Below are positions 16,642 to 25,783 of a stretch of DNA of 64,000 nucleotides, in pieces (position 1 is the stretch's first letter; each line of letters starts with the position of its first letter). Source of the stretch: Flammeovirga sp. EKP202. Lineage in GTDB: Bacteria > Bacteroidota > Bacteroidia > Cytophagales > Flammeovirgaceae. The notes beneath the pieces are model-generated. The model did not search any database. It worked only from the letters and a program-made list of their open reading frames with translations, and was not told the origin of the DNA. A program made the position numbers and the translations under genes. The stretch lies in assembly GCF_014534745.1 (NCBI RefSeq), contig NZ_JACVVP010000017.1:80956-144955 (forward strand), read 5' to 3'.

Positions 16642-17556
16642 CTATTTTTTTATCCAAATTTCAATATTAGAGGCATCTCTCCATAAATAATTCAATCCTT
16701 TAGAAGAAAAAGACTTATTAGGATCATTGTTGAAGAAAATCGCAACTTCTGGAACTTTAGTTCCCCACTTAGATGACATCTTACCTTCACCTTTTCTAAT
16801 GAATGAAAGTTGGATAAATCCTTTAAAAGCGTAAGCCACCAAAACTAGTTCACCTGCATTTGCTTTTTTAATGGCTTCTTCAAGTGTTCCTTTATTACTA
16901 GCTTCCCCTAGCATTTTCCAATTGGTATCAGCAGCAATTTTATCATAGGCTTCTGTCATCGTCAAGAAACTACCGCCTACGTAGGGATCTTTAAAATCAT
17001 CTACATTAAAAATCTCTGTAATTGCTCTTGATGTATATTGACGACACTTCATTGGATCAATCCCTTTCTGGTAGCATTCCTTGTATTCTTTGATGTACTT
17101 ATTTAAAATATCAGAAACTTCAACCTCTGTCAGAGATTTCTTCACATTGGCAGATGAGCTTTCATTTTTTGGTGCTGTAGCGTTTGCTAAAATAGCGTTG
17201 TCTTCTGCAATAGGTGTTTCAATTTTTGAAAATAAGAAAGTACCTTGATCGACATTGTCGGTATTGAAAAATTCACCTTTGTACATGTAATTAGCAATGA
17301 TTTTCCCTTCAAATCGTTCTCCATCTTTCTGACGTAATGTCAACGTTCCATCTTCTGCAAATTCACCAGTTAGTGTTTTTTTGTCTTTTGTATCCATGTA
17401 AATACAATAACCCTCCGCTTTTTGACCTTCAACGGAAAATCGAAGTCTAACTTTTAATTCAGTATTGATTAAACCTTCGAAAGAATAATTTGTTTGTTGT
17501 GCTTGAACTTGTAGTGTATAAACAAGTAAAAAAGGCAAGATTAAATATTTGATCAT
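16642..17556 (-). CDS. Secreted two-domain protein, C-terminal papain/CHAP-like fold possible
   Basis: This 304-residue protein has a signal peptide (1 to about 20, ending VQAQ). Residues 21-112 form a beta-rich domain. A low-complexity Asn/Ala/Ser linker (113-142) leads to a C-terminal domain. That domain has C171 in KCRQYTSRAITEIF, then NWKMLGEA, AIKKANAGELVLVAYAF, and a strand GFIQLSFIR. The order recalls NlpC/P60 or CHAP cysteine peptidases, where the Cys precedes such a helix and the strand carries a His (GHV). Here the His position is Gln249, so if the fold is right the enzyme may be inactive. This is inference from pattern; the function is unknown. Confidence 0.5.
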   Translation of the reverse strand: MIKYLILPFLLVYTLQVQAQQTNYSFEGLINTELKVRLRFSVEGQKAEGYCIYMDTKDKKTLTGEFAEDGTLTLRQKDGERFEGKIIANYMYKGEFFNTDNVDQGTFLFSKIETPIAEDNAILANATAPKNESSSANVKKSLTEVEVSDILNKYIKEYKECYQKGIDPMKCRQYTSRAITEIFNVDDFKDPYVGGSFLTMTEAYDKIAADTNWKMLGEASNKGTLEEAIKKANAGELVLVAYAFKGFIQLSFIRKGEGKMSSKWGTKVPEVAIFFNNDPNKSFSSKGLNYLWRDASNIEIWIKK

Positions 17557-17679
17557 TGTATTTTTGTAAGTGTTAGATTGCGAAAATAAGGTTTTTTCTT
17601 TGTTTTTGACTAGCTTTTGAATTAAATCTATTTAAAATAAAGCACCAATTCGTAATTGTTGTTGAGAATTAAAATTATT

Positions 17680-18243
17680 ATGGATTCATTATTTCATGCT
17701 CTTGTAAATTCGAACGAAAATATATCTGAACTTCAAAAATTATCAAGGGGAGATTTATTAATCAGAGTTGGAGAAATTGAAAAACACATGTATATCGTTT
17801 TGGATGGAGCTGTCAGAGTAACCTACTTTGAAGATGATAATGAAGAAGTACATACCATTCGATTTGGTTATAAAAACTCTATTCTAGCTTCTATTCCCTC
17901 TTTTTTTGATGGAAGTCCTTCTTTATTTACCATTGAATGTATTCGTAGTTCTGTGATAAAAAAAATTCACAAGAAACAGTTCTTTGAAATCATTAATTCC
18001 AATAACGACTATCAAAAAGAATACGATCTCTATTTACAAAACTTCTTTAAGCAACAAATTGAAAGAGAAATTGACTTATTAACCACTTCACCAACAAAAA
18101 GATTTGAAAGAGTGATAGAAAGAAGTCCACAATTATTCCAACATATACCAATGAAATATATTGCTTCTTATTTGAGGATGCAACCTGAAACACTGAGCCG
18201 AATTATGAAAAAAGAGAGAGACTTAATGAAAGAAGCAAAATAG
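17680..18243 (+). CDS. Crp/Fnr-family transcriptional regulator
   Basis: This 187-residue protein has an N-terminal cyclic-nucleotide-binding-like beta-roll (about 10-110; YIVLDGAVRVTYFED matches the core) and a short C-terminal helix-turn-helix (IPMKYIASYLRMQPETLSRI). The phosphate-binding cassette of true cAMP receptors is not evident, as is common in Bacteroidota members that sense other signals. I start at the ATG at 17680 (MDSLFHALV); a longer frame begins with TTG at 17656. It is divergent from the secreted protein at 16642-17556, with a 123-bp gap that must hold both promoters. Confidence 0.88.
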   Translation: MDSLFHALVNSNENISELQKLSRGDLLIRVGEIEKHMYIVLDGAVRVTYFEDDNEEVHTIRFGYKNSILASIPSFFDGSPSLFTIECIRSSVIKKIHKKQFFEIINSNNDYQKEYDLYLQNFFKQQIEREIDLLTTSPTKRFERVIERSPQLFQHIPMKYIASYLRMQPETLSRIMKKERDLMKEAK

Positions 18244-18326
18244 GCCGTGTTTTTTCTGAATTATTTGTAGTTTTAATGTTCAATGATGTATTCTTTACCA
18301 AGAATAGGGATTAAATTTATCAATCA

Positions 18327-19016
18327 ATGAACTATATACTAGACGAGTTTTCAAGAACGTGGGTATCCCCGTCACAATATGATTATTTATTGGCGAAAGG
18401 CTGGAGACACTTTGGTCCAAACTTCTTTAGATATAATATTAGCATTCACGATGACAAAGTCTGTAACGTACTTCCTTTACGTTTAAGAGTAAAGGATTTT
18501 AAGCCTTCAAAATCACAACGTAAAATTTTACGTAAATGTGGGGATTTCCAATTAAGTATTCAAAAGGTAGAGCTAGATTCAATTTCACAAGAACTATTTC
18601 AAATCCATAAATTGAAATTTGAAGACAATGTACCACAGAGTATTTTTGATTTTCTTTCTAAAGAGAAAACGTCGAGCACTCCTACTACAATATTGGATTT
18701 AAGGGTGTTTGATGATGATAAATTAATTGCAGTAAGTTATTTTGGAATTGGAGAAAATGCTCTTTCTAGCATATATGGTATGTTTCATCCAGACTATAAA
18801 AGTTATAGTCTTGGAATCTTCACTATGTTAGTAGAGATCATGTATGCCAATCAGCTTAACTGTGATTATTACTATCACGGTTATTGTTATGATGTACCGT
18901 CATTTTATGATTACAAAAAAAAATTCTCAGCCATGGAAACTTATCTATGGGATATTGACAAGTGGGTAGATTATTCAGCTTTTGATAATGCACTTTCAAT
19001 GAGTGCCAAAAGTTGA
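18327..19016 (+). CDS. Arginyl-tRNA--protein transferase-like (ATE/Bpt C-terminal domain)
   Basis: This 229-residue protein matches the C-terminal GNAT-type domain of arginyl- and leucyl-tRNA protein transferases, which attach an amino acid to the N-terminus of proteins and mark them for ClpAP/ClpS degradation. Family-like features are KGWRHFGPNFFRY, LPLRLRVKDFKPSKSQRKIL, a SYFGIGENALSSIYGMFHP segment, YSLGIFTMLVEIMYA and CDYYYHGYCYDVPSFYDYKK. The usual N-terminal CxxC metal-binding part is reduced; only a single Cys (KVCNVLP) is left in this region. I am fairly sure of the family and less sure of the substrate. The 3' end overlaps lpxK tail-to-tail by 46 bp. Confidence 0.72.
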   Translation: MNYILDEFSRTWVSPSQYDYLLAKGWRHFGPNFFRYNISIHDDKVCNVLPLRLRVKDFKPSKSQRKILRKCGDFQLSIQKVELDSISQELFQIHKLKFEDNVPQSIFDFLSKEKTSSTPTTILDLRVFDDDKLIAVSYFGIGENALSSIYGMFHPDYKSYSLGIFTMLVEIMYANQLNCDYYYHGYCYDVPSFYDYKKKFSAMETYLWDIDKWVDYSAFDNALSMSAKS

Positions 19017-19987
19017 TCTTTTTGATTATTTAAAACTTCCGGGAGAATAGGAATGACTATAAATTGAAGGGAAGTATTTCTTAATAAAGGTCTTAGTTTT
19101 ACCGCATCTTTTTCGGAGATGATGATTGTTTTCTGTTCACCTATTTCTTTCTCAATTCGTTGGATAGTTTTTTCAGTAAATGAATAATGATCTCTGAATT
19201 TAAAATGTTTCACCACTTTGCGTTGAAGATTTCCTTCAATGTATTCTAACATCGGTTCCGGCTTTGCAATACTCGTCATTACAAAAACCTCTTTGGCCTC
19301 TAACCCATTTTTAGAATTTTCATTCAGTGGATACAATTCCCCATATTTTATTGAGGTAAAAAATACCTGAGCATTCGGAGCATATTGATGTGTTGATTGT
19401 GTATAAAGTTCAATCTCCTTTTGACTGAGCTGATGTTTTACTTTAGTGTAAATAATAACGTCAGCCCTAGAAGCACCTTCTCGTCTTTCTCTTAATCTTC
19501 CTAATGGTAAAACCTCATCTTTAAAAAATGGGGCACTGAAGTCAGAAAGCATAATATTCAAGTCTCTATGAATTGCTCTATGCTGAAATGCATCATCGAG
19601 AACAATGATATCAGAATCAGCAAAGAATGGAACCCCTAAAACTCTTTGTTCTGCTACCACTACTTCTATATTTTGATACTTAGAGTGGTATTGCATCGGT
19701 TCATCTCCAATTGTTCTTGCCGTGGCTATTTCATCTGCATAAATAGGCCCTTTTGTCTTCCTTCCGTAGCCTCTACTGAGAATACCGACCTTATATTTAT
19801 CTGATAAATTTTGAATCAGAAATTCCACAAAAGGCGTTTTCCCTGTTCCACCAACAGATAAATTTCCTACACAGATTATCGGTAAAGAAAAAGAAACAAT
19901 ACGACTTCTTCCCTTATCATAACCTTGGTTACGGACGGAGGTAATATAATCGTATAATCTAGAAAAGGGCTTTAATATATACTTCAT
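18971..19987 (-). CDS. lpxK: Tetraacyldisaccharide 4'-kinase
   Basis: LpxK phosphorylates the 4' position of the lipid A precursor, at the inner face of the cytoplasmic membrane. The 338-residue protein has an N-terminal membrane-associated helix and a P-loop, GNLSVGGTGKTPF (41-53). Further family signatures are LSRGYGRKTKGP, IGDEPMQY, IIVLDDAFQHRAIHRDLNIM (catalytic region) and LPLGRLRERREGASRADVII. The C-terminal 15 residues overlap the end of the convergent transferase-like gene. It joins lptB as a second lipopolysaccharide gene in the window. Confidence 0.95.
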   Translation of the reverse strand: MKYILKPFSRLYDYITSVRNQGYDKGRSRIVSFSLPIICVGNLSVGGTGKTPFVEFLIQNLSDKYKVGILSRGYGRKTKGPIYADEIATARTIGDEPMQYHSKYQNIEVVVAEQRVLGVPFFADSDIIVLDDAFQHRAIHRDLNIMLSDFSAPFFKDEVLPLGRLRERREGASRADVIIYTKVKHQLSQKEIELYTQSTHQYAPNAQVFFTSIKYGELYPLNENSKNGLEAKEVFVMTSIAKPEPMLEYIEGNLQRKVVKHFKFRDHYSFTEKTIQRIEKEIGEQKTIIISEKDAVKLRPLLRNTSLQFIVIPILPEVLNNQKDQLLALIESALSKAE

Positions 19988-20002
19988 GCTTCAAAAATAG
20001 AC

Positions 20003-20034
20003 AATAAAAAACCCATCTGAAAAACAGATGGGTT
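20003..20034 (-). terminator. Terminator of sucC
   Basis: AACCCATCTG (20010-20019) and CAGATGGGTT (20025-20034) are perfect 10-bp arms around a 5-nt loop, and the minus strand continues with a T run. It lies 22 bp after the sucC stop and just before lpxK. Confidence 0.85.
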
Positions 20035-20056
20035 GAAAATATTGTAATAAAAGTAA

Positions 20057-21247
20057 TTAAGCTAAAGCAGCTTTTACTTTCTCTGCAGCTTCTTTTAATG
20101 TAATTGCTGAAGTTACTTTTAATCCTGACTCGTCAATGATTTTAGCTCCTTCCTCAGCGTTAGTACCTTGAAGACGTACAATGATCGGCACTTGAATGTC
20201 ACCAATGTTTTTGTATGCTTCAACAACACCGTTTGCTACACGATCACAACGAACAATACCACCAAATACGTTGATTAGGATTGCTTTTACGTTAGGATCT
20301 TTAAGGATGATTCTAAAACCAGCTTCTACAGTAGTAGCGTTTGCTCCACCTCCTACGTCAAGGAAGTTTGCAGGATCACCACCTGAAAGCTTAATCATAT
20401 CCATAGTTGCCATTGCTAAACCAGCACCGTTAACCATACAACCTACGTTACCGTCAAGTTTTACATAGTTAAGACCTGATTCACCAGCTTCAACTTCTGT
20501 TGGATCCTCTTCAGTGATGTCGCGCATTTCAGCGATATTTTTGTGACGGTATAAAGCGTTATCGTCGATACCTACTTTAGCGTCTACAGCCATTACTTGG
20601 TCATCTGATGTTTTGAAAACAGGGTTGATTTCAAACATTTCAGAGTCAGTATCTACATAAGCATTGTAAAGAGCAGTAACAAATTTAGTCATCTCTTTAA
20701 AAGACTTACCTGATGTTCCTAAGTTAAAAGCAACTCTTCTAGCTTGGAAACCTTGGATACCTACAGCTGGATCGATTTCTTCTTTGAAGATAAGCTCTGG
20801 AGTTTTCTCCGCCACTTCTTCAATGTCCATACCACCCTCTGTAGAGTACATGATCATGTTTTTACCTGTAGCTCTGTCAAGCAATACAGACATGTAATAT
20901 TCTTTGATTTCTGATTCACCAGGATAGTATACATCCTGTTGGATCATCACTTTATTAACCTTTTTACCTTCAGGTCCTGTTTGAGGTGTTACTAATTGCA
21001 TACCGATGATTTGCTCAGAAAGCGTTTGTACATCGTCCATACTTTTAGCCACTTTTACTCCACCGCCTTTTCCACGGCCACCCGCATGAATTTGAGCTTT
21101 AACCACCCAGAAATTGGTGCCTGTTTCTTCAGTAAGTTTTTTTGCAGCCTCCACAGCTTCTTCTGGAGTTTCTGCTACATATCCTGCTGGAACTTTTACT
21201 CCGTATTCCTTAAGGATGCTTTTTGCTTGGTATTCGTGAATGTTCAT
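20057..21247 (-). CDS. sucC: Succinate--CoA ligase [ADP-forming] subunit beta
   Basis: SucC forms the ATP-grasp subunit of succinyl-CoA synthetase, coupling succinyl-CoA cleavage to ATP formation in the TCA cycle. The 396-residue length is standard. Marks are the start [17 protein letters not shown], the ATP-grasp [34 protein letters not shown], and the CoA-ligase loop [17 protein letters not shown] with [18 protein letters not shown]. sucD is not adjacent, which is common in Bacteroidota. It forms a single-gene unit with terminator 20003-20034; the promoter must lie in the 328-bp upstream spacer. Confidence 0.97.
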   Translation of the reverse strand: MNIHEYQAKSILKEYGVKVPAGYVAETPEEAVEAAKKLTEETGTNFWVVKAQIHAGGRGKGGGVKVAKSMDDVQTLSEQIIGMQLVTPQTGPEGKKVNKVMIQQDVYYPGESEIKEYYMSVLLDRATGKNMIMYSTEGGMDIEEVAEKTPELIFKEEIDPAVGIQGFQARRVAFNLGTSGKSFKEMTKFVTALYNAYVDTDSEMFEINPVFKTSDDQVMAVDAKVGIDDNALYRHKNIAEMRDITEEDPTEVEAGESGLNYVKLDGNVGCMVNGAGLAMATMDMIKLSGGDPANFLDVGGGANATTVEAGFRIILKDPNVKAILINVFGGIVRCDRVANGVVEAYKNIGDIQVPIIVRLQGTNAEEGAKIIDESGLKVTSAITLKEAAEKVKAALA

Positions 21248-21575
21248 GACAATTGACCCGTTGGGTGCACAAGTTTGTTTACGTATTGCTACTTAAAAAA
21301 AACACAATGACAAGCATCATGTTCGTTTGGTAATACAATTCTAATTAAAATAAATGTAAAGTCTAATTTGCTTACACGAATACATGCCTACGTATTGTGT
21401 TTTTCTTAACATTTTTAATTGAAAAATAGATAAAAAAAAGAGTTCGATTAAAAAAATGACCAAATATTGATTCGTTTTTTAATCGAACTCCAAAAGAAAA
21501 ATCTTTAAGATTGCATTTAAAACCTGAATGAGTAGAGTAACTCTTCTATATTAGACAGGTATTCAAACGAACTTA
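21248..21575. other. Spacer upstream of sucC and downstream of topA
   Basis: This 328-bp stretch has no gene. Its right part holds the topA terminator (21431-21490). The left 180 bp should carry the sucC promoter and leader and contain several TACGTATTG-like words (near 21278 and 21390), the meaning of which I cannot judge. Confidence 0.6.
21431..21490 (-). terminator. Terminator of topA
   Basis: Perfect 16-bp arms (21440-21455 and 21475-21490; outer part GAGTTCGATTA) enclose a 19-nt loop, followed on the minus strand by eight T. It lies about 86 bp after the topA stop. Confidence 0.8.
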
Positions 21576-24014
21576 TTATGACTTTTTAGTAGTTGTTCTT
21601 TTTCTTGTTGTGGTCTTCTTTGCCGTTGTCTTTTTCGCTGCAGTTGTTTTCTTAGCTGTAGTAGCCTTTTTTGCAGGTTCTTTTTTAGCGGCTGCTTTTT
21701 TACCACGTGTTTTAGGTTCTGGAGCTTCTTCTATGATTTTCTTAACCTCTTCATAGGTCAATTCCTTTGCCTTTTCTTTTAACTCTTTCGGGATTTTAAT
21801 ATTCGCCTTATTGTAAGAAATATAAGGTCCCCAACGTCCATTTAGTAATTGAAGGTTTTCTTCTTCTTCAAACACTTTAATGAGTTTTTCAGCATCTGCT
21901 TTTCTTTTAGCTAAAATAAGCTCGATTGCTGTATCTAATTCTACAGTTTCCGGTGCGTATTCTTTTCCTAAAGAAACAAATTTGCCATCATGACGGATGT
22001 ATGGACCAAAACGACCAATTGCAGCCACAACCACTTTGTCTTCAAACTTACCTAATGTTCTAGGAAGCTTGAATAACTCTAGAGCTTCCTCTAAAGTAAT
22101 TGTCTCTAGGTATTGTCCTTTTCTTAATGAAGCGAATTTCTTCTCTTCATCATCTTGTTCACCAATTTGAGCAATCGGACCGAAACGACCTAAACGAACC
22201 AAGACTTTCTTACCAGTAGCAGGATCAACACCTAACTCTTTTTCGGCATGTGCTTCTGCTCTATCAGCATTTTCTTCTGTATCGACTACAGTATGATGGA
22301 AAGGCTTATAAAACTCTCCCAACATCGATTGCCACTCTAAATTACCGTGGGCAATCTCATCAAATTGTTCTTCTACTTTTGCTGTAAAAGAATAATCAAT
22401 GACATTGGTAAAGTGTTTTACAAGGAAATCGTTTACCACCATCCCCATGTTGGTTGGGAATAATTTTCCTTTTTCAGTACCGTAAGTCTCAGTAAGATTC
22501 TTTTCTGTAACTGCACCGTTTTCAAGGATAAATTGAGTGTAGTTTCTTTCCTTACCATCTCTAGCTTCCTTAATTACATACTCCCTCTTTTGGATAGTAG
22601 AAATTGTAGGAGCATAAGTAGATGGACGACCAATACCTTTCTCTTCCAACATTTTCACAAGACTTGCTTCAGTATATCTTGCTGGAGGTCTTGAGAAACG
22701 CTGCGTTGCCGACATTACATTTAATGGCATATCTTGACCAACAGACAATGGAGGAAGCATTCCTTTTGTTTCATCATCATCATCATGATCATCATCATTT
22801 GATTCGATATAAGCCTTTAAGAAACCTTCGAAGATGATTACCTCACCTTTGGCTACAAATTTTTCAGAACGTTTAGCTGTTGTAATTTCTGCTGTAGTTC
22901 TTTCTAATTTTGCATCTGCCATTTGTGAAGCTACTGCTCTTTTCCAAATCAAATCATACAAGCGAGCCTCTCTATTGTCAGAAAGGTCAGGTTTGTGGTT
23001 ATTGAAATTGGTAGGACGAATGGCTTCATGGGCTTCTTGAGCTCCTTTATTTGATGTTTTGAAATGTCTTACCTGTACATAATCCTCTCCGTATACCGTT
23101 GAAATCTCATTAGTAGCAGATTGAATCGCTTCCTCAGATAAGTTTAAGGAATCGGTACGCATGTAGGTAATATGTCCTGCTTCATATAATTTTTGAGCAA
23201 TGGACATTGTAGAGGCTACTGAATACCCCAACTTCCTACTGGCTTCCTGCTGTAACGTAGAGGTTGTAAAAGGAGGAGCTGGTGTTTTCTTACCTGGTCT
23301 TGTTTTAATATCATTGATTTTAAAATCAGCACCTAGGCAATCATTTAAAAATTGTTCTGCCTCTTCTTTAGAGTTGAACTTAGTGGATAATTCAGCTTCT
23401 AATGATTTATTATTACCTAAATCAAACGTAGCAACAACTCTGAAATAGTCTTTTGGCTTGAATGCCTCAATTTCTCTCTCTCTTTCTACAACCAATCTAG
23501 CGGCTACACTTTGTACACGTCCTGCGGATAATCCTCTTTGGATTTTTTTCCAGAGTACGGGTGAAAGTTCGAAACCCACTAATCGGTCTAGAATTCTTCT
23601 CGCCTGCTGAGCATTTACTAAGTCTATATCAATAGTTCTTGGAGCTTGAATCGCAGCTTTGATGGCTGTTTTCGTGATTTCTCTAAAAACTATCCTTTTA
23701 GTATCTGTCTCTTTTAATTTTAAAGTTTCTTTTAAGTGCCATGAAATAGCTTCTCCTTCGCGGTCATCATCGGTCGCTAACCATACCATTTCAGCTTCCT
23801 TGGATAATTTCTTTAGTTCTCTGATAACATCTTTCTTATCAGACGATATTTCATAGGTTGGGTTAAAATCATGTTCAACATCAATGGCGTCATTTCCTTT
23901 CTTCAAATCTCGAACATGACCATAGCTTGATCTAACCGTATAATCACCTCCTAAATACTTCTCTATAGTCTTGGCTTTTGCTGGCGATTCGACAATCAGT
24001 AAATTCTTAGTCAT
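21576..24014 (-). CDS. topA: DNA topoisomerase I
   Basis: TopA relaxes negative supercoils by transient single-strand cleavage. The 812-residue protein has the Toprim domain (LLIVESPAKAKTIEKYLG, ATDDDREGEAISWHL), the catalytic-tyrosine motif in GHITYMRTDSLNLS, and RPTNFN and EKGIGRPSTYAPTI later on. C-terminal topoisomerase repeats follow (LGRFGPIAQIG, IGRFGPYIRHDGKFVSL and GRWGPYISYNKANI). There are two notable features: an acidic insertion (about 400-410, DDDHDDDDE), and a tail of about 40 residues made of Lys, Ala and Thr that resembles histone H1. A TAAGTTTG -7 element (24096-24103, minus strand) is a candidate promoter. Confidence 0.96.
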   Translation of the reverse strand: MTKNLLIVESPAKAKTIEKYLGGDYTVRSSYGHVRDLKKGNDAIDVEHDFNPTYEISSDKKDVIRELKKLSKEAEMVWLATDDDREGEAISWHLKETLKLKETDTKRIVFREITKTAIKAAIQAPRTIDIDLVNAQQARRILDRLVGFELSPVLWKKIQRGLSAGRVQSVAARLVVEREREIEAFKPKDYFRVVATFDLGNNKSLEAELSTKFNSKEEAEQFLNDCLGADFKINDIKTRPGKKTPAPPFTTSTLQQEASRKLGYSVASTMSIAQKLYEAGHITYMRTDSLNLSEEAIQSATNEISTVYGEDYVQVRHFKTSNKGAQEAHEAIRPTNFNNHKPDLSDNREARLYDLIWKRAVASQMADAKLERTTAEITTAKRSEKFVAKGEVIIFEGFLKAYIESNDDDHDDDDETKGMLPPLSVGQDMPLNVMSATQRFSRPPARYTEASLVKMLEEKGIGRPSTYAPTISTIQKREYVIKEARDGKERNYTQFILENGAVTEKNLTETYGTEKGKLFPTNMGMVVNDFLVKHFTNVIDYSFTAKVEEQFDEIAHGNLEWQSMLGEFYKPFHHTVVDTEENADRAEAHAEKELGVDPATGKKVLVRLGRFGPIAQIGEQDDEEKKFASLRKGQYLETITLEEALELFKLPRTLGKFEDKVVVAAIGRFGPYIRHDGKFVSLGKEYAPETVELDTAIELILAKRKADAEKLIKVFEEEENLQLLNGRWGPYISYNKANIKIPKELKEKAKELTYEEVKKIIEEAPEPKTRGKKAAAKKEPAKKATTAKKTTAAKKTTAKKTTTRKRTTTKKS

Positions 24015-24369
24015 ATATATAAATAATAATCTCTATTAATTCTTAAAAACAACAGAATGATAAATGGTATATCTCCCGCGCGAAACAACTTATTACAAAC
24101 TTAAATAAAGTTCAAAGAATTTTACGTTTTTATTTTTTTTAGATTGATTTTACATGAAATTACCATTTTTTAATGATAAATGTCATTTAAATATAAAAAA
24201 AATAAATTCTTCTGATTTTTAGTGTTTTTAGCGCATATCTGTATTGAATTACCCCCGTTTTTTTGCAAAAACGTAAAATCTGAAATATATTTAGGCATTC
24301 AAAACGAGTAGCAATCAGTTTTGGAATGAAACACGTGCGAAAATAAAGAATAATTAACACTTTTTAGTT
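24015..24369. other. Divergent promoter region topA / gltA
   Basis: This 355-bp spacer is very AT-rich and has no gene. It should hold both promoters: a TAnnTTTG match for topA is at 24096-24103 on the minus strand. A small hairpin (CGTTTTT 24256-24262, AAAAACG 24267-24273) follows a CCCCC run about 100 bp before gltA. Confidence 0.6.
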
Positions 24370-25704
24370 ATGCAAGAAGTAGAACTTGACCACAACAAAC
24401 CTCAAACAAATTCCGACAAAAACATGGATGAAAAGACAGCGCAATTAACATATGCTGGTAAATCATACGACTTACCAGTTATCAAAGGTTCAGAAGACGA
24501 AATTGGTGTTGACATCAGTAAGCTTCGTGCTCAGAGTGGATTAATCACTTTGGATGTAGGATTCAAAAATACAGGTTCTACAACAAGTGATATTACTTTC
24601 CTTGACGGAGAGAAAGGTATATTAAGATATAGAGGCTATTCTATTGAAGATTTATGTGAACATTCTACTTTCTCAGAAGTTGCATACTTATTAATAAATG
24701 GGGAATTACCCACTGCCCAAGAATTCGACAAGTTCAAATCAGACGTTTCTCGTCACACATTAGTACACGAAAATGTAAGAAAGATCTTTGATGGTTTCCC
24801 TGCAGATGCTCACCCAATGGGCGTTTTATCTTCATTGGTAACTTCATTGACAGCTTTCCACCCTGAGTCATTAGATCCTAATAGAGATCATGAAATGGTA
24901 GACTTAACAATCCATAGATTGATTGCTAAGCTTCCTACTTTGGCTTCATGGGTATATAAGAAAAGTGTTGGACATCCGTTGATGTATCCTGAAAACAAGT
25001 TAAGCTATATCGAAAACTTCATGAAAATGATGTTCGGTTTACCTGTTGAGGATTACGATATCGATCCAGTATTAGTTGATGCATTGGATAAATTATTAAT
25101 CTTACACGCTGATCATGAGCAAAACTGTTCAGCTGCTACAGTAAGAGTAGTAGGTTCATCACAAGCTTCATTATATGTTGCTATTTCTGCTGGTATCAAC
25201 GCACTTTGGGGTCCTCTTCACGGTGGTGCTAACCAAGCAGTAATTGAAATGTTAGAAGACATTCACGCTAACGGTGGCGATGTTGATAAATTTATCGCGA
25301 AAGCAAAAGATCCTAATGATCCATTCCGTTTGATGGGATTCGGTCATAGAGTATACAAAAACTTCGACCCTAGAGCGAAAATCATTAAGAAGCACGCAGA
25401 TGCGGTACTTGATAAATTAGGTATCAATGATCCACTTCTTGAAATCGCTAAAGGTTTAGAAGAAAAAGCATTAAACGACGAATACTTCCAAAAGAGAAAA
25501 TTATATCCAAACGTGGATTTCTATTCTGGAATTATTTACAAAGCAATGGGCTTCCCTACAGAAATGTTTACTGTATTATTTGCTTTGGGTCGTCTTCCAG
25601 GTTGGATTGCACAATGGAAAGAGTCAAGAAACTTAGGACAACCAATTTCTCGTCCTCGTCAGGTTTATACTGGTGCAGTTGCAAGACCTTATCCTACAAA
25701 ATAA
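24370..25704 (+). CDS. gltA: Citrate synthase
   Basis: GltA condenses oxaloacetate and acetyl-CoA to citrate, the entry step of the TCA cycle. The 444-residue protein is of the hexameric, Gram-negative type. It has the N-terminal beta domain (LTYAGKSYDLPVIKG), the catalytic histidines and aspartate in the LHADHEQNCSAATVR and GPLHGGANQAVIEML blocks, and FGHRVYKNFDPRAKI. The C-terminal RPRQVYTGAVARPY is typical. The coded start (MQEVELDHN) gives an extra 18 residues; the ATG at 24424 (MDEKTAQLTY) fits the family's usual start equally well. It is a single-gene unit with a clear terminator. Confidence 0.97.
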   Translation: MQEVELDHNKPQTNSDKNMDEKTAQLTYAGKSYDLPVIKGSEDEIGVDISKLRAQSGLITLDVGFKNTGSTTSDITFLDGEKGILRYRGYSIEDLCEHSTFSEVAYLLINGELPTAQEFDKFKSDVSRHTLVHENVRKIFDGFPADAHPMGVLSSLVTSLTAFHPESLDPNRDHEMVDLTIHRLIAKLPTLASWVYKKSVGHPLMYPENKLSYIENFMKMMFGLPVEDYDIDPVLVDALDKLLILHADHEQNCSAATVRVVGSSQASLYVAISAGINALWGPLHGGANQAVIEMLEDIHANGGDVDKFIAKAKDPNDPFRLMGFGHRVYKNFDPRAKIIKKHADAVLDKLGINDPLLEIAKGLEEKALNDEYFQKRKLYPNVDFYSGIIYKAMGFPTEMFTVLFALGRLPGWIAQWKESRNLGQPISRPRQVYTGAVARPYPTK

Positions 25705-25727
25705 TTTTTGAAAGTATAACTTTCATG

Positions 25728-25756
25728 AAAGCCATCAGAAATGATGGCTTTTTTTT
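25728..25756 (+). terminator. Terminator of gltA
   Basis: AAGCCATCA (25729-25737), loop GAAA, TGATGGCTT (25742-25750) and then a T run. It lies 24 bp after the gltA stop. Confidence 0.88.
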
Positions 25757-25783
25757 ATGTTATTTTTCTTCTATTTTTAACCC

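Noticed and set aside
24424..24426. A shorter start for citrate synthase
   Set aside because: It is possible on family grounds, but the upstream ATG is in frame with no evidence against it; I kept the longer form and noted the alternative.
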